A DNA stretch of 64,000 bases. Origin: Actinomycetes bacterium. Its GTDB lineage: Bacteria; Actinomycetota; Acidimicrobiia; IMCC26256; PALSA-610. Shown here one piece after another: positions 1-11,156 of the stretch. How positions within the stretch are numbered: the stretch's first letter is position 1; every line of letters starts with the position of its first letter. Where the stretch lies: NCBI GenBank assembly GCA_025360585.1, contig JANYBW010000041.1:47470-111469 (forward strand). The letters are read 5' to 3'. A program made the position numbers and the translations under genes. Under the pieces are notes generated by a model, which saw only the letters and a list, made by a program, of their open reading frames with translations, did not search any database and was not told the origin of the DNA.

Positions 1-3000
1 CTTGGTTCGCGACCCGAACTACAAGGTCATCGAAACTAAAGGTCAACGGCAACGGCGTTGTTCCTTGCACCCAAGTCGTGATGCCTACCGCGCCGGAGGT
101 TTGCAGCGAAGCGGAGGCATCAGTCACTGAAACATTCCAGCCCGCGGGTTCCGCAGTGCCATCCACCCAAACTTTGATTTTGATTGTCGTCGGGTTTGTG
201 CCCATAACGTTCATGCGCACCCGGTAAAACTGGTTCGGAACCATAGCGAGACCGGTCGAGGCCTCAGCGCCGATCAGTGCGGACGATGACCCGGTCACCA
301 AACGATACGCGCCGACAAAAACACCGGTAGCCCCGAAGCGGATTCGCGCTCGATACTCGTTGGCTGCGTTGACGGAACGCCCCACGACGTTGACCCAATA
401 TCCGGTACCGACCGGCGTTTGGTCCGCGGCCACTCGTAACTGCACATCAGCGTCGGGTAACGGCGAGCCAAACAGCCGAGCAAATCCAGCAGTATTGACC
501 GAAGTCAATTTCTGGGTCGCCACACTGCCGTTCACCGCAAAGCCGTTCCCCGCGATCGTGTAGGCACCGCCGCTGTCAGCGTTGCCCCATCCGTTGGCAA
601 TCGTTCGGGTGAACCCATCGGTAATCAACGGCAAGCTCGCAGGAGGAAGCGTCGTCGTCGAAGCGTTCGTCACCGAAGCCTGGGCGCCTTGGTTATCAGT
701 GACCGTGAGCGAAACTGGCCAGGTGCCGGGGATCGAAAAGGCATGAGTGGAGGTCACGCCAGCTCCGGTCGAACCGTCGGAATAGGTCCACGCGTAACTT
801 GAGATTGTGCCGTCGGGATCGCTCGATGCTGTCGCGTCGTATTGGCAGACCAGTACGGAACAATTCGTAGCGAAGCTGGCGATTGGTGGCAAGTTCGCAC
901 CGCCCACAGTCACGGGGAACGTCTGCGCGGCTCCGACCTGCGCGCCGGAGCCATCAGTCACGGTCAACGTTGTGGTGTAGGTACCCGCAGCTGCGTAGGT
1001 GTGGTTGGTCGTGACGCCAGTAGCCGTCGTTCCGTCGCCAAAACTCCATTGATAGTTCGCCACGGCACCGTCGGGATCGCTGGACGCGCCGCCGTTGAAA
1101 CTGCATGCAAGCGCAGTGCACGTTTTGGTGAAGCTCGCAATGGGAAAGTGATTCGTGGAGCCCAGCACAATGTCGTCGTAGCTGAAATTGACGGGAACGG
1201 TTGTGCCCGAAACGTAACTCGAGAGCGCGAATGAACCGGCGGCTTGCAAAGTCGGTGTTGCATCGGTTTGCGAAACCGTCCAGGTGTTTGGTTCTGGTTG
1301 ACCATCGAGCCAGACCCGCGCCCGGATCAGCGTTGGGTTAACTCCCAGAACTTGCGCGCGAATTTGGTATTGCAGATTTGCCGTGGCAGCTAAGGGCGTA
1401 ACCACCTCGCTACCAATGAACGAACTGGTAGAGCTATTTGGGAGTTTGATTGCAGATAACGCAATCCCATTCGTTGCGAACTTCACACGGACTCGATATT
1501 CATTGATCGAATTCACGCGGCGCACGATGTAGGAGATCCAGTGACCGTTTCCCGTCGGCGCGCGATCTGTAGCAAAGCGGACCCTCAATTCGGTGTCGGT
1601 GCTCGCAATATTTGGCAACGCTGAGCTCAACGTTGATCCCAAGGCGGTGATTGCCTGACGGCCAGCTCCTCCACTCACCGAGGCGTTCGCGCTGGTGCCG
1701 GAAGTAGACCATGCACCACCAAGATCCGCGTTGCCCCAACCATTCGAAACCGTGCGACCAAACCCGTCGGTGGCGTACGGGCCAGGATCAGTTGGAATTC
1801 CGGTCACAACGTTTTGGGTCACCGTAGCGACACCGCCGAGATCATCAGTGACCGTCAACGTCGCGGGCCAGGTACCCGCGATGGGAAATGCATGATTCAC
1901 GATCGCGCCCGTCGCGCTGCTGCCATCGCTAAAGGACCACGCGTACGAAACGATCGTTCCATCCACATCCGAGGAAGTCGCTGCGTTCACGGTGCACTGA
2001 AGCGCGTTGCACGCGGAAGTGAACGCGGCAGTTGGCAATACGTTGGGTCCGGTTACGCCAACGATGTGCTGGCTAACTCCAGTCAAACCGACGTTGTCGG
2101 CGACGGTCAGCGTCACGTTGTACTGGCCCGAATACGGATAGGTGTGCGCCGGGCTCACACCCGTACCAAGAGTTCCGTCACCGAAGTTCCATATATAACC
2201 AGCAATCGAACCATCAGGATCTGCCGACGCGCTGCCGTCAAATGTGCATTGAAATTGCACGCAACTTTGTGTGAACGAAGCAACCGGGCGATCGCTTGCA
2301 GGTGTAGTCGCAATTGTCGTCGCACCGAGGTTATCGGTGAGCGTCAACATGATCGTGTACCCCGCACTCGCATACACGTGGTTCGCGATCGGGCCGGTTG
2401 CTGTCGCGCCATCGCCGAAGTCCCACGCGTACGAAACGATGGAGCCGTCGGGGTCGATCGATTGCGACGCGTCCACCGAGCAACTCAACGAGACACAATT
2501 CGCGTTCAACACCGCGGTCGCCGCGACGTTGTTTTGTGACAAACGCGCGTAGTACAACGGCTGGCGAAAATCGTTGATCGTGCCACCCACTGGTACCGAC
2601 GCGATTGGCAACGTCGTGAGGGGAATACCGTTTCGATACGCAATTGTTGGATAGTCGGTAAGCATTCGCCCCAACGAGGAAAGGGGCATCCAGCCAGTCA
2701 ACATCGGAGTTGCATGCAGCGCGGTCGTCGGTGCCCAAGTCGCGCCACCATCCGTTGACTCCGTCGTAACGGCAGTAATCGCGCAGGTTGCCGTTGTGCA
2801 ATTCGCAACGGGCATCTGAAAGAACTGAAGATCAAGCTGCGCCGTAGGGCCAGACGTCCCCGGTTTCACCCCCATACCAGCAATGAAGTGATCGACCGTG
2901 CTCGAAATGGGATCCACATCCACGCGCTGCAACGCGGACCACGTCAGCGGTTCATCGGATTTCACCCACACCACATCGTTGCTCGCGCAGCCCGCACGAA

Positions 3001-3916
3001 AAGCGCAGTCGTACCACGCCGCATAGACGCGTCCGGTCGAATCCACCGCAGCGCTGGGTTTCGGACGGTCCCGCATGCCACCGACCACGTCATGGTGCAC
3101 CATCGGTGCCACAGTCACCGGATTATTGAAGGTCGCGCCGCCATCGGTGGAACGAAACGCGAGGATGTTCGTATCGGTTGTGTCCGTGGCCACCACAACC
3201 AACATCCCATCGGGGCGCACCACTGGGTTCACGTTGTAACCCACGGCGTTGTTTGGAGTACCGACGGGCGCAGACCAACTAGCTCCACCATCGTCGGTGT
3301 GAACCGTCTGGAATCGGAAGTTCAGCGTGTCGGACGAATAGACGATGTAACAACGGCCATACAACGCACTCGACGTTGTGTTGTCACACACCGTCCAGTC
3401 TTTGTCCGGGCGATTGGTATTGACGACCGACGTTGGCGCGCTCCAATTCAGCCCGTCGCTGGAGCGCGTCATGAACATCTCGGTCTCTTGATAGCTGGAA
3501 CCAACCAGCGCCATTCCGATCGTCGTGATGATGAACTGCGCGTGCTTGCGGTCGTACGCCACCGTCATGTTCACTGTGCGCGGGTAGATACCGGCCGGAT
3601 TCGTCGCAGTCGTGATACTGGGGACCAAACCGCTTGTCCAGGTTGTACCGCCGTCAACTGATGTCGCCCAACCAGTTGCCGCGGCGCCGCTGCCACTCGC
3701 CGCAAATCGCCCCACCTGGTACGTCGAAACGATCGTTGATCCCCATGCGGCCGTCACGGGCTCGACAATGCTTTGGTGCTGCGACCCACCGCCGACCAGC
3801 GGATCCGTGGCCGCGATTGCAACGTAGGGCGCGGCGCTAGCTGGCTGGACCAAGGTGCTCAAGGCCCCGCTGACAACTGCAAGCGCGACTGCTATACGAA
3901 TGGATGCATGTCGCAT
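1..3916 (-). CDS. Large secreted multi-domain protein: Asp-box (BNR) propeller plus PKD repeats (3' end outside window)
   Basis: The minus-strand frame is open from an ATG at 3916 to the left edge, about 1,305 codons with no stop, so the C-terminus is missing. A GGAGG lies 10 nt before the ATG. Residues 1-31 form a signal peptide with an A-S-A cleavage site. Residues about 35-455 carry four Asp-box motifs of the type S-x-D-x-G-x-T-W (for example SVDGGTTW, STDGGATW), as in sialidase/BNR beta-propellers. Five PKD domains follow, three at about 460-715 and two at about 920-1090; each has a D-P-D-G-x-I-like start and a Y-x-W-x-F-x-D-G core. Two related modules of about 200 residues (about 715-920 and 1095 onward) begin with a G-F-x-R-T-hydrophobic and N-G-W-G-N-A-D signature. 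The protein is probably exported and binds or degrades a glycan or polymer. I see no specific catalytic residues, so no enzyme activity is assigned. Confidence 0.85.
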   Translation of the reverse strand, partial: MRHASIRIAVALAVVSGALSTLVQPASAAPYVAIAATDPLVGGGSQHQSIVEPVTAAWGSTIVSTYQVGRFAASGSGAAATGWATSVDGGTTWTSGLVPSITTATNPAGIYPRTVNMTVAYDRKHAQFIITTIGMALVGSSYQETEMFMTRSSDGLNWSAPTSVVNTNRPDKDWTVCDNTTSSALYGRCYIVYSSDTLNFRFQTVHTDDGGASWSAPVGTPNNAVGYNVNPVVRPDGMLVVVATDTTDTNILAFRSTDGGATFNNPVTVAPMVHHDVVGGMRDRPKPSAAVDSTGRVYAAWYDCAFRAGCASNDVVWVKSDEPLTWSALQRVDVDPISSTVDHFIAGMGVKPGTSGPTAQLDLQFFQMPVANCTTATCAITAVTTESTDGGATWAPTTALHATPMLTGWMPLSSLGRMLTDYPTIAYRNGIPLTTLPIASVPVGGTINDFRQPLYYARLSQNNVAATAVLNANCVSLSCSVDASQSIDPDGSIVSYAWDFGDGATATGPIANHVYASAGYTIMLTLTDNLGATTIATTPASDRPVASFTQSCVQFQCTFDGSASADPDGSIAGYIWNFGDGTLGTGVSPAHTYPYSGQYNVTLTVADNVGLTGVSQHIVGVTGPNVLPTAAFTSACNALQCTVNAATSSDVDGTIVSYAWSFSDGSSATGAIVNHAFPIAGTWPATLTVTDDLGGVATVTQNVVTGIPTDPGPYATDGFGRTVSNGWGNADLGGAWSTSGTSANASVSGGAGRQAITALGSTLSSALPNIASTDTELRVRFATDRAPTGNGHWISYIVRRVNSINEYRVRVKFATNGIALSAIKLPNSSTSSFIGSEVVTPLAATANLQYQIRAQVLGVNPTLIRARVWLDGQPEPNTWTVSQTDATPTLQAAGSFALSSYVSGTTVPVNFSYDDIVLGSTNHFPIASFTKTCTALACSFNGGASSDPDGAVANYQWSFGDGTTATGVTTNHTYAAAGTYTTTLTVTDGSGAQVGAAQTFPVTVGGANLPPIASFATNCSVLVCQYDATASSDPDGTISSYAWTYSDGSTGAGVTSTHAFSIPGTWPVSLTVTDNQGAQASVTNASTTTLPPASLPLITDGFTRTIANGWGNADSGGAYTIAGNGFAVNGSVATQKLTSVNTAGFARLFGSPLPDADVQLRVAADQTPVGTGYWVNVVGRSVNAANEYRARIRFGATGVFVGAYRLVTGSSSALIGAEASTGLAMVPNQFYRVRMNVMGTNPTTIKIKVWVDGTAEPAGWNVSVTDASASLQTSGAVGITTWVQGTTPLPLTFSFDDLVVRVANQ

Positions 3917-4064
3917 CGTGTGAAAACCTCCGCCGACGCGCCCTGGCTGGTGGCGCGAATGAATACAAAGATTATCACGAATGCGACAAATTGACCAGGG
4001 CCGTACGGCTCAGAACAACGCTTCAGCCGTCACATTTCTCAACCGACAATGGTCACACTTCGGC

Positions 4065-5531
4065 CTAATACGGGGCATCGACGTCACCGAGTTCCACGTA
4101 CACCGTCTTGCGTTGGGTGTAGTGCTCGATCGCAGCGTGGCTATTTTCGCGGCCAATCCCCGACTGCTTCACGCCGCCGAACGGCACTTCGATCGGAGTC
4201 AGGTTGTAGTTGTTGATCCAAACGATGCCCGCTTCAAGTTGAGCCGCAACCCGGTGCCCGCGGCTGAGGTTCTGGGTAAAGACGCCGGCGGCGAGCCCAA
4301 ATCGAGTGTCGTTTGCGCGAGCCACAACTTCGGTTTCGTCATCGAAGACCAAGACGGTCATCACTGGCCCGAAGATCTCCTCCTGCACAATCGCCATGTC
4401 GTCGGTGCACGCGTCGAAAATCGTGGGGCGCACGAAACAGCCCGCGTCGAGGATGGCGTTCCCTGAGGCTCGGCCACCACCGGAAACAACCACGGCCCCT
4501 GCCGCAATACCCGCGTCGATATAGGCCAAGACCTTGGCCATATGCGCTTGAGAAATAAGCGCGCCGACATGGGTTGCCGGATCAAGTGGATCACCGATAA
4601 TGAGCGCGTCGGTGCGCACTCGAAGCGCCTCGACGAACTCATCGTGAATCGAGCGGTGCACGAACACCCGAGTGCCGTTCGAACACACTTCACCCTGGGT
4701 ATAAAAATTCGCGAGCAGCGCCGCGGAGACCGCGTTCGTGAGATTCGCATCCTCAAAGACAACGAGCGGTGATTTTCCGCCCAGCTCGAGGGTCACGTGC
4801 TTCAAGGTGCTCGCCGCCGCGGCCATCACGCGTTTACCGGTTCCCACCTCTCCCGTCAGCGACACCTTGGCGACATCCGGATGCGCGGTCAACGCTTCGC
4901 CGGTGCGTGCATCGCCTTGCACCACATTGAACACACCATCGGGGAGGCCAGCCTCACGGTAGATTTCGGCCAACTTGATTGCGGTCAGGGGAGTGAGCTC
5001 CGCGGGCTTAAACACCATGGCGTTGCCACACGCGAGCGCAGGCGCGGATTTCCAACATGCGATTTGCAGTGGATAGTTCCATGCGCCAATCCCTGCGCAG
5101 ACTCCCAACGGCTCGCGCCGCGTGTATGCGAACGATCCACCGAGATCAAAATGCTCACCGTGCAGGGTCGCGGCCATCCCCGCGAAATATTCGATGCAAT
5201 CGGCGCCGCTCAGCACATCTACGGCGATCGCCTCACTGATTGGCTTGCCCGTGTCGAGCACTTCCATTCGGGCCAGCTCATCGTTGCGCTCGCGCAGTAT
5301 CGCAGCGGCGCGATTCAGGATTCGGCCTCGTTCGGCTCCGGTCATTGCTGACCAAACTTGGAATCCCTTCGTCGCGGATTCCACTGCCCGATCCACATCG
5401 GCGACGTTTGCGTGTTGAACCTGGGCAAGGTGGTCACCCGTAGCCGGGTTGCGCGTCTCAAAGATCTCGCCCGAACTCGCGTCGACCAGCGCTCCGCCAA
5501 TGAACAACTGCACAATGGGGAACGTTGTCAT
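4065..5531 (-). CDS. betB: Betaine aldehyde dehydrogenase
   Basis: NAD(P)-dependent cytosolic enzyme that oxidises betaine aldehyde to glycine betaine, the second step from choline. The 488-residue length is normal for the family. The catalytic cysteine is C283 in the E-V-C-S-N-G-T-R context typical of BetB, the general base is E249 in V-T-L-E-L-G-G-K, and N152 lies in W-N-Y-P. The stretch from E-R-N-D-E-L-A to R-R-E-P-L-G-V closely follows the E. coli BetB sequence as I remember it. The start ATG overlaps the stop of betA by ATGA, so the two are translationally coupled. It is the last gene of the betaine block; I see no convincing U-tailed hairpin after it. Confidence 0.95.
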   Translation of the reverse strand: MTTFPIVQLFIGGALVDASSGEIFETRNPATGDHLAQVQHANVADVDRAVESATKGFQVWSAMTGAERGRILNRAAAILRERNDELARMEVLDTGKPISEAIAVDVLSGADCIEYFAGMAATLHGEHFDLGGSFAYTRREPLGVCAGIGAWNYPLQIACWKSAPALACGNAMVFKPAELTPLTAIKLAEIYREAGLPDGVFNVVQGDARTGEALTAHPDVAKVSLTGEVGTGKRVMAAAASTLKHVTLELGGKSPLVVFEDANLTNAVSAALLANFYTQGEVCSNGTRVFVHRSIHDEFVEALRVRTDALIIGDPLDPATHVGALISQAHMAKVLAYIDAGIAAGAVVVSGGGRASGNAILDAGCFVRPTIFDACTDDMAIVQEEIFGPVMTVLVFDDETEVVARANDTRFGLAAGVFTQNLSRGHRVAAQLEAGIVWINNYNLTPIEVPFGGVKQSGIGRENSHAAIEHYTQRKTVYVELGDVDAPY

Positions 5532-7195
5532 AGCGACGGTTGCTCTCGATCTCGACGAAAAAACTCAACGAATTCCGGATCTAATGGCGCGTTGCCCGCA
5601 ATCACATCGGCCGCTTTTTCGGCGAGCATCATCACGGGCGCGTAAATATTGCCGTTGGTGACGTATCGCATCGACGACGCATCGACGACCCGCAAACCTT
5701 GCACTCCATGCACCGCGAACGTATTTGGATCGATCACCGACATGTCGTCGGTGCCGACCCGGCACGTACAACTCGGATGTAAAGCGGTTTCGGCATCGCG
5801 CTTAACCCACTCCAAGATTTCTACATCGGTTGCCACCGCGCCGCCGGGAGAAATTTCACCGCCACTGAACGGTTTGAACGCGTCCTGTTCCAAGATGCCC
5901 CTCGCGGCGCGCACGACTTCCACCCACTCTTTGCGATCAGTCTCGGTCGACAGATAGTTGAACCGCAACGCGGGATGCTCACGAGGATCGCGTGATTTGA
6001 TCTTCACCGAACCGCGCGCGTCGGAGTACATCGGGCCGACGTGCACTTGATAGCCGTGTTGGACTCCACCTTCGGGGGTACTGCCGTCGTAACGAATCGC
6101 GATCGGCAAGAAGTGAAACATTGTGTTCGGATACGTGAGCTCATCGTTGCTGCGGATGAATCCACCAGCTTCAAAATGATTCGTAGTTCCCGGGCCTTTT
6201 CGCAACAACCATTGCATGCCGATAATCGGTCGCCGCCACATTTTCACCATGGGCGCCATCGAAACTGGTTGCGTGCACCCGTGCTGCACGTACACCTCAA
6301 GATGGTCTTGGAGATTCTCGCCAACTCCAGGAAGGTCATGCACAACGGGGATCCCAAGTTCGCGAAGTTCCTGCGCGTTGCCAACGCCCGACAACTGCAA
6401 GAGTTGCGGCGAGTTGATCGCACCACCACACAAAATCACTTCGCCGGCCTGCACTTCTTCACTGCGGCCGATACCAGCTCGCGTCGTGAACTGCACCCCC
6501 GTTGCGCGCTCGCCGTCGAACAGAATTTTCGTGGTGAGAACTCGAGTTCGTACTTCGAGATTCTTGCGCGACAACACCGGGTGCAAATACGCGCGGGCCG
6601 CACTGAGGCGGCGACCACGTCGGATGTTGCGATCGAAACGTGCGAAACCTTCTTGTCGATACCCATTCACATCATCAGTGAGCGGATACCCGGCTTGTTG
6701 GGCAGCATCAAAAAAGGCACCAAACAAGGGGTTCGTTGCTGGGCCGCGCTCCAATTCGAGCGGACCGTCGCCGCCCCGAAACTCATCGGGGCCCGCGAGG
6801 CAATTCTCCATACGCTTGAAGTACGGCAGGCAATGCGCGTAGCTCCAGTTTTCCATGCCGTCGTCCGCTGCCCACCGTTCAAAATCAAGGGGATTGCCAC
6901 GCTGAAAGATCATGCCGTTGATCGAACTCGATCCTCCCAGCACCTTGCCGCGCGCGTGGTAAATCCGACGGTCGCCCATGTGGGGTTCGGGTTCCGATTC
7001 GTACTTCCAGTCGTAGTACTTCGAACCGATGGGAAACGACAATGCCGCAGGCATGTGAATGAACACATCCCACTTGTAATCCGGGCGGCCGGCTTCCAAC
7101 ACCAACACGCTCGTTGATGGGTCTGCACTCAACCGATTCGCGAGCACGCACCCAGCCGAGCCGCCGCCCACAATCACAAAATCGTATTGCTTCAC
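5528..7195 (-). CDS. betA: Choline dehydrogenase (GMC oxidoreductase)
   Basis: FAD-dependent GMC-family enzyme that oxidises choline to betaine aldehyde, normally coupled to the respiratory chain. The proposed GTG start at 7195 gives 555 residues, almost the length of E. coli BetA, with a GGGG ribosome-binding site 8 nt upstream. An ATG at 7222 is possible, but it would begin inside a hairpin. The ADP-binding G-G-G-S-A-G motif is at residues 10-15. The C-terminal GMC active site is present, with H473 in H-P-S-C-T-C-R and N514 in T-N-G-N-I-Y-A-P. Its stop overlaps the betB start. It lies 88 nt downstream of proX, separated by a strong hairpin. Confidence 0.94.
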   Translation of the reverse strand: MKQYDFVIVGGGSAGCVLANRLSADPSTSVLVLEAGRPDYKWDVFIHMPAALSFPIGSKYYDWKYESEPEPHMGDRRIYHARGKVLGGSSSINGMIFQRGNPLDFERWAADDGMENWSYAHCLPYFKRMENCLAGPDEFRGGDGPLELERGPATNPLFGAFFDAAQQAGYPLTDDVNGYRQEGFARFDRNIRRGRRLSAARAYLHPVLSRKNLEVRTRVLTTKILFDGERATGVQFTTRAGIGRSEEVQAGEVILCGGAINSPQLLQLSGVGNAQELRELGIPVVHDLPGVGENLQDHLEVYVQHGCTQPVSMAPMVKMWRRPIIGMQWLLRKGPGTTNHFEAGGFIRSNDELTYPNTMFHFLPIAIRYDGSTPEGGVQHGYQVHVGPMYSDARGSVKIKSRDPREHPALRFNYLSTETDRKEWVEVVRAARGILEQDAFKPFSGGEISPGGAVATDVEILEWVKRDAETALHPSCTCRVGTDDMSVIDPNTFAVHGVQGLRVVDASSMRYVTNGNIYAPVMMLAEKAADVIAGNAPLDPEFVEFFRRDREQPSL

Positions 7196-7224
7196 AATGC
7201 AGTCCCCTTCAAATCTCTTCATAA

Positions 7225-7273
7225 CGCGAGAAGCGGGCCGGTCGCTGTAGCGAACCGACCCGCAGATCTCGCG
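7225..7273 (-). promoter_or_regulatory. Intercistronic hairpin between proX and betA
   Basis: In the transcript, CGCGAGA pairs with TCTCGCG and an inner GCGGG pairs with CCCGC, with further pairs around a small loop. Only two T residues follow, so it is not a classical terminator. It sits directly 3' of the binding-protein gene. There such hairpins often protect the upstream message or partially terminate, so that the binding protein is made in excess over the next gene. That role is an inference. Confidence 0.55.
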
Positions 7274-7283
7274 ACGGTTTGGC

Positions 7284-8294
7284 TTAACCCAACCAGGCTT
7301 TCCATTTCGCTTCGTTTGCAGCAACCCACTTCTTGGCTGCCGCGTCCATCGTCATTCCGTCTTGGTTCTTATACGTCGTGACCGCGTTCTGATCTGTTGC
7401 CGTCCAGGTCATGTTCCTTAGAAATTTGGCAACGCCCGGATTCGATGCTTCGAGTTTCGCGCTGATCGCCTTCATCAGTTTGTCGAGCGGGTAGTCGCAG
7501 TTGTACTTGGCATCCTTGTCGCCAGCCAAACGCGCGGCATCGCACTCACTAGTCACGGCAGGAAGTTTGACGCTCACCAACTCGTATTTACTCTGCGCCC
7601 ACTGAGGTTCGTAGAAGTAGAACAACAACGCCGTTTTGTCTTTGAACGCTGCGCCGATCGAGGTGATCAAAGAAGCCTCACTGCCTCCGGTAACCACCTT
7701 GAACGGGAGATTGAGGTTCTTGATGATCGCCTTATCGAAACTGACATAGCTCGGATCGCCCAGCAAGAACTGACCTTGGCCGCCGGTCTCAGCAGTTTTA
7801 AAATACGCGGCTGCCGCCGGGGTTTTTAGACCTTCCCAACTCGCGAACTCGGGATGTGCATCCGCGACAAACTTCGGGATGTACCAACCGATATGTCCGG
7901 TCGGACCAATGAGTCCACCGTTGAGGACCGTCTTTTTCTCAGTGACGTACGTGGCAATATCCTTGGCGTGCCCGGAAGGCCATACCTCAAGATTCGCGCC
8001 GATCGAACCATCGTCCAGCCCAGCCCAAACCGCGTTCTCGTCAATTTCTTTGATTGTGACCTTGACGCCGTTGGCCTCAAGAACCGCTTTGGCCACTGCA
8101 GCATTTGCGGCAGACCCATCCCACGGATTCACGGCGAGCGTTACTTTGCCGCTCAACTTGGCGGATGACCCCGATCTCGTTGTCGTGGTCTTGCCGCCGT
8201 CGGCGGGGGTCACAGCTTTCTTATCGCTTCCGCACGCGCTGAGCGCGAGCCCGAAGACGACCGTTGCCGTAAGCAACTGTCGAGTTCGCATCAT
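7284..8294 (-). CDS. proX: Glycine betaine/choline ABC transporter, substrate-binding lipoprotein
   Basis: OpuAC/ProX-type periplasm-facing binding protein, 336 residues. A lipoprotein signal ends at L-S-A-C, so Cys21 (Cys20 from the second ATG) would carry the lipid. A Thr/Ser-rich linker follows. The mature domain starts with [11 protein letters not shown] and contains N-L-E-V-W-P-S-G-H, typical of the quaternary-amine binding family, including aromatic residues that could form a cation-pi cage. It lies 25 nt downstream of the permease gene. Together with proW and proV it forms the importer for the catabolic genes on either side. I cannot tell from sequence whether choline, betaine or both are preferred. 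Confidence 0.9.
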   Translation of the reverse strand: MMRTRQLLTATVVFGLALSACGSDKKAVTPADGGKTTTTRSGSSAKLSGKVTLAVNPWDGSAANAAVAKAVLEANGVKVTIKEIDENAVWAGLDDGSIGANLEVWPSGHAKDIATYVTEKKTVLNGGLIGPTGHIGWYIPKFVADAHPEFASWEGLKTPAAAAYFKTAETGGQGQFLLGDPSYVSFDKAIIKNLNLPFKVVTGGSEASLITSIGAAFKDKTALLFYFYEPQWAQSKYELVSVKLPAVTSECDAARLAGDKDAKYNCDYPLDKLMKAISAKLEASNPGVAKFLRNMTWTATDQNAVTTYKNQDGMTMDAAAKKWVAANEAKWKAWLG

Positions 8295-8319
8295 GGTTTT
8301 CTCCTCGTTTTGGGGTCGA

Positions 8320-10326
8320 TCAATGGCTCGCGGCAGGCCGACGAGTGAATGTATTAGCCCATCCTTGGGTTATGCGATCGAGCACAATTGCAAGTGCGAC
8401 TATCGCGATGCCGGCCTCAACTCCGAGACCGAGCTCATGTTTCGTAAGACCATAGACAACATCCAGGCCGAGCGACCCGGCTCCGACTAATCCCGCGATA
8501 ACTACCACCGAAAATATCAGCAAGATGGTCTGGTTGAGGCCCAAAAGGATCGAACGCCAGGCCATCGGAATTTGCACACTCTTCAACATTTGCCATCTAG
8601 TACATCCGAGTGATTCCGCGGCTTCGATCGCGGCCGCGGGTACCCCACGGATGCCCAGTGCGGTCAACTGAATTCCCGGCGGCAGGCCGTAGACCACAGA
8701 AGCGATCATTCCCGGAACCCGTCCGGTGCTGAACAACCCCAATACCGGAACCAGATATACGAACGCGGGAATCACCTGTGCCGTATCGAGCAACGGTCGC
8801 AACATCGCGAAGAGCCTCGGGCTCCTCCCTGCCGCGATCCCGATCGGAAAGGCAATCAGAGCGGTGATCGTGACCGCGATGAGGACTTGACTCAACGTGT
8901 TCATCGTGTCAGCCCAGATTGTGTCGTCGCCGCCGGACGCGCGCAGCGCGGCGACAACCATGAGCGCCAGGCCGCATGTTGCCGCCGCCCGAGAGCCCGC
9001 GCTCAGCCATGCGATCACAACGACTGCGACTACGATCATCCACCAGGCACGCTGCACGAGTAGGTCGCGTACCGGGTTCATGACGTGCAACGTGATGGCA
9101 TCACTGAACGATTTCGTCCCGCCGATAATTGGTACTCCAGTGCGAAAGTTGTCGCTTATCCATGCGAAGAACTCGTCGATAGGTCCACTAATCGGATGCG
9201 ACCAATTGGCAGGAAACGCTGTCGTTCCTGCCAGTTTCGCGATAGCGACTGTCGATACAACCACGGCGACACCACTCACAGCTTCGAGAACCGAACGACC
9301 TTGTGTGCGCGTTGCACGAAATGCCCGGGCGCCCTTCATCGTCCGGCCTGAGCTCAAACGATCGAAAAGGAACGCGACCGCCACGATCGCAAGCCCCGCG
9401 TTCACTGCGTTGCCGACCTCGAGATGTTGCAACGCGTCGAGCACATTTTGCCCCGCACCACCCGAGCCCACCAACGCAGCAATCACCACGATGCCCAAAG
9501 CGAGGTTGATGGTCTGGTTCACGCCAAGGACCAAACTTGGCCGGGCCACGGGAAGTTCGACGTGCAACAACGTCTGGTGTTTTGTTGCACCTTGGGCTTC
9601 AGCAACTTCCATCAATGCTGGCGGAACTCCTTTGATCCCGTGCGCCGTCAATCGAATCGATGCCGGAGCTGCGAAGAGAATCGTCGCGATGACCGACGGC
9701 GCGAAGCCGATGCTGAACAGCAGTACGCATGGAAGTAGGTAACAATAAGCAGGCATCACTTGCATCGCGTCGAGCACGACCTTGATCGCGGCTTCGAATT
9801 TCGGATGATGTGCGCTGTAGATCCCGACCGGAATACCAACCGCAACTGAGATCGTGACCGACACGGCCATCAACGCAATCGTGCTGAGGCTCGGATCCCA
9901 AAGCCCCAACATGCCGATACCGAAAACACAACCGCAAGCCATGATTGCGGCACGCGCCCCAGACACCCGCAGCGCGGTCAGCGCCACGGTCACCAGCAAA
10001 CCAGGCCAGGTCAAGAACCGCAACGCGTTCAGGGTCCATTGCACTGCATTTCGTAATGCTGAAGACATCGGGCCGAATCCAAAACGAAACGCCCAGTGAC
10101 TTCCCCGATGCAAACTCAGCCAATGGTCGAAACCATCGACAACGGGCGCGACACGAAAGTTCCACCAAGACGGTTGGGTGGCGCCGAACCCAACGCGAAG
10201 CAACAAAGTGCAACAAAGAACCACCGTGAATCCGATGACCTTTGGTGACCGAAGTCCGGCACGGAGGCGATCGTCGATCGCTACGTTCGGAACCACGAAC
10301 ACCGGGAGATCATCCGGTGGGGTCAA
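8320..10326 (-). CDS. proW: Glycine betaine/choline ABC transporter permease, two fused ProW domains
   Basis: Membrane subunit of 668 residues, about twice the length of a usual ProW/OpuAB. Residues about 80-330 and about 400-660 each contain a complete BPD-type permease. Each half has its own cytoplasmic EAA loop: E-V-A-E-A-Q-G-A-T in the first and E-A-A-E-S-L-G-C-T in the second. Each is followed by a matching P-x-A/A-x-R-x-S/x-I-x-L-G-L/V-N-Q-T segment. One polypeptide can therefore supply both halves of the translocation pore. Its start overlaps the proV stop (ATGA). The halves have diverged clearly, so the fusion is not a recent duplication. Confidence 0.92.
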   Translation of the reverse strand: MTPPDDLPVFVVPNVAIDDRLRAGLRSPKVIGFTVVLCCTLLLRVGFGATQPSWWNFRVAPVVDGFDHWLSLHRGSHWAFRFGFGPMSSALRNAVQWTLNALRFLTWPGLLVTVALTALRVSGARAAIMACGCVFGIGMLGLWDPSLSTIALMAVSVTISVAVGIPVGIYSAHHPKFEAAIKVVLDAMQVMPAYCYLLPCVLLFSIGFAPSVIATILFAAPASIRLTAHGIKGVPPALMEVAEAQGATKHQTLLHVELPVARPSLVLGVNQTINLALGIVVIAALVGSGGAGQNVLDALQHLEVGNAVNAGLAIVAVAFLFDRLSSGRTMKGARAFRATRTQGRSVLEAVSGVAVVVSTVAIAKLAGTTAFPANWSHPISGPIDEFFAWISDNFRTGVPIIGGTKSFSDAITLHVMNPVRDLLVQRAWWMIVVAVVVIAWLSAGSRAAATCGLALMVVAALRASGGDDTIWADTMNTLSQVLIAVTITALIAFPIGIAAGRSPRLFAMLRPLLDTAQVIPAFVYLVPVLGLFSTGRVPGMIASVVYGLPPGIQLTALGIRGVPAAAIEAAESLGCTRWQMLKSVQIPMAWRSILLGLNQTILLIFSVVVIAGLVGAGSLGLDVVYGLTKHELGLGVEAGIAIVALAIVLDRITQGWANTFTRRPAASH

Positions 10327-11156
10327 TCGTTGCTCCGCACAACGTCTTGCACGAAAGCTCGCACGTAATCATCGGCCGGGTTCGCAACCAGGTCATCAGG
10401 GCTTGCTACCTGCACGAACCGACCGTCGCGCATTATTGCGATTTGATCGCCAAGTTTCAGTGCCTCATTGAGATCGTGGGTGATAAACACCACGGTTTTT
10501 TTCAGCTCGCGCTGCAATCGCAACACTTCGTCTTGCATCTCACGTCGGATGAGGGGATCGAGCGCCGAAAACGGTTCGTCGAACAACAAGATCATCGGAT
10601 CGTTGGCCAGAGCACGAGCGAGACCGACCCGTTGTTGCATGCCGCCGCTCAGTTCATCAGGATACGACTCGGCAACATCCTGAAGGCCGACGAGTTCAAG
10701 CACCTCTCGGGAGCGCTGCAACCGTTGCGCCTTGGACCTACCTTGAATTTCCAGTCCAAAAGCGACGTTGTCGAGTGCATTTCGGTGCGGCAGCAATCCG
10801 AAATGCTGGAACACCATCGAAACCTTGGTGCGGCGCAGCTCACGCAACTCGGCAGGTTTCAGCGCCCGGACGCTCTGCCCATCGATCGTGATAGTGCCAG
10901 CGGTGGGTTCGATCAACCGACTCAAACATCGAATGAGCGTCGACTTTCCCGACCCCGATAATCCCATAACGACAAAAACTCCGCCTTCCGGGACCCGAAA
11001 GGATATATCACGGACTGCGGCGACGCATCCCGTCTTCGTCTCGAGTTCCGAGCGCGGTAGATCCGCGTCGGGCGAATCCACAATCCGTTCTGATTTTGGC
11101 CCGAATACCTTCCAAATGCCGTTGCACTCGATCGCGGTTCGTGCCGTTTCCATCAT
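10323..11156 (-). CDS. proV: Glycine betaine/choline ABC transporter ATP-binding protein
   Basis: Cytoplasmic ATPase of 277 residues. The Walker A is G-L-S-G-S-G-K-S-T, the signature L-S-G-G-M-Q-Q-R and the Walker B I-L-L-F-D-E-P, followed by the switch histidine in F-I-T-H-D-L-N. It lacks the C-terminal tandem CBS domains found in E. coli ProV and OpuAA, which sense ionic strength. That fits an importer used for nutrition rather than osmoregulation. Two consecutive ATG codons (11156 and 11153) are possible starts; the second overlaps the etfA stop. It is translationally coupled to etfA upstream and proW downstream. Confidence 0.92.
   Translation of the reverse strand: MMETARTAIECNGIWKVFGPKSERIVDSPDADLPRSELETKTGCVAAVRDISFRVPEGGVFVVMGLSGSGKSTLIRCLSRLIEPTAGTITIDGQSVRALKPAELRELRRTKVSMVFQHFGLLPHRNALDNVAFGLEIQGRSKAQRLQRSREVLELVGLQDVAESYPDELSGGMQQRVGLARALANDPMILLFDEPFSALDPLIRREMQDEVLRLQRELKKTVVFITHDLNEALKLGDQIAIMRDGRFVQVASPDDLVANPADDYVRAFVQDVVRSND

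Noticed and set aside
1814..3661. Several plus-strand frames (241 and 257 codons) within the first 4 kb
   Set aside because: The minus strand carries one unbroken frame of about 1,305 codons with a signal peptide, Asp boxes and PKD domains. The plus frames lack any of these.
4000..4064. Terminator after betB
   Set aside because: Only a weak GACGGCT/AGCCGT pairing with a long loop and no T-run could be drawn.
6041..7117. 358-codon plus-strand frame opposite choline dehydrogenase
   Set aside because: Composition is typical of an antisense shadow; BetA is unambiguous on the minus strand.
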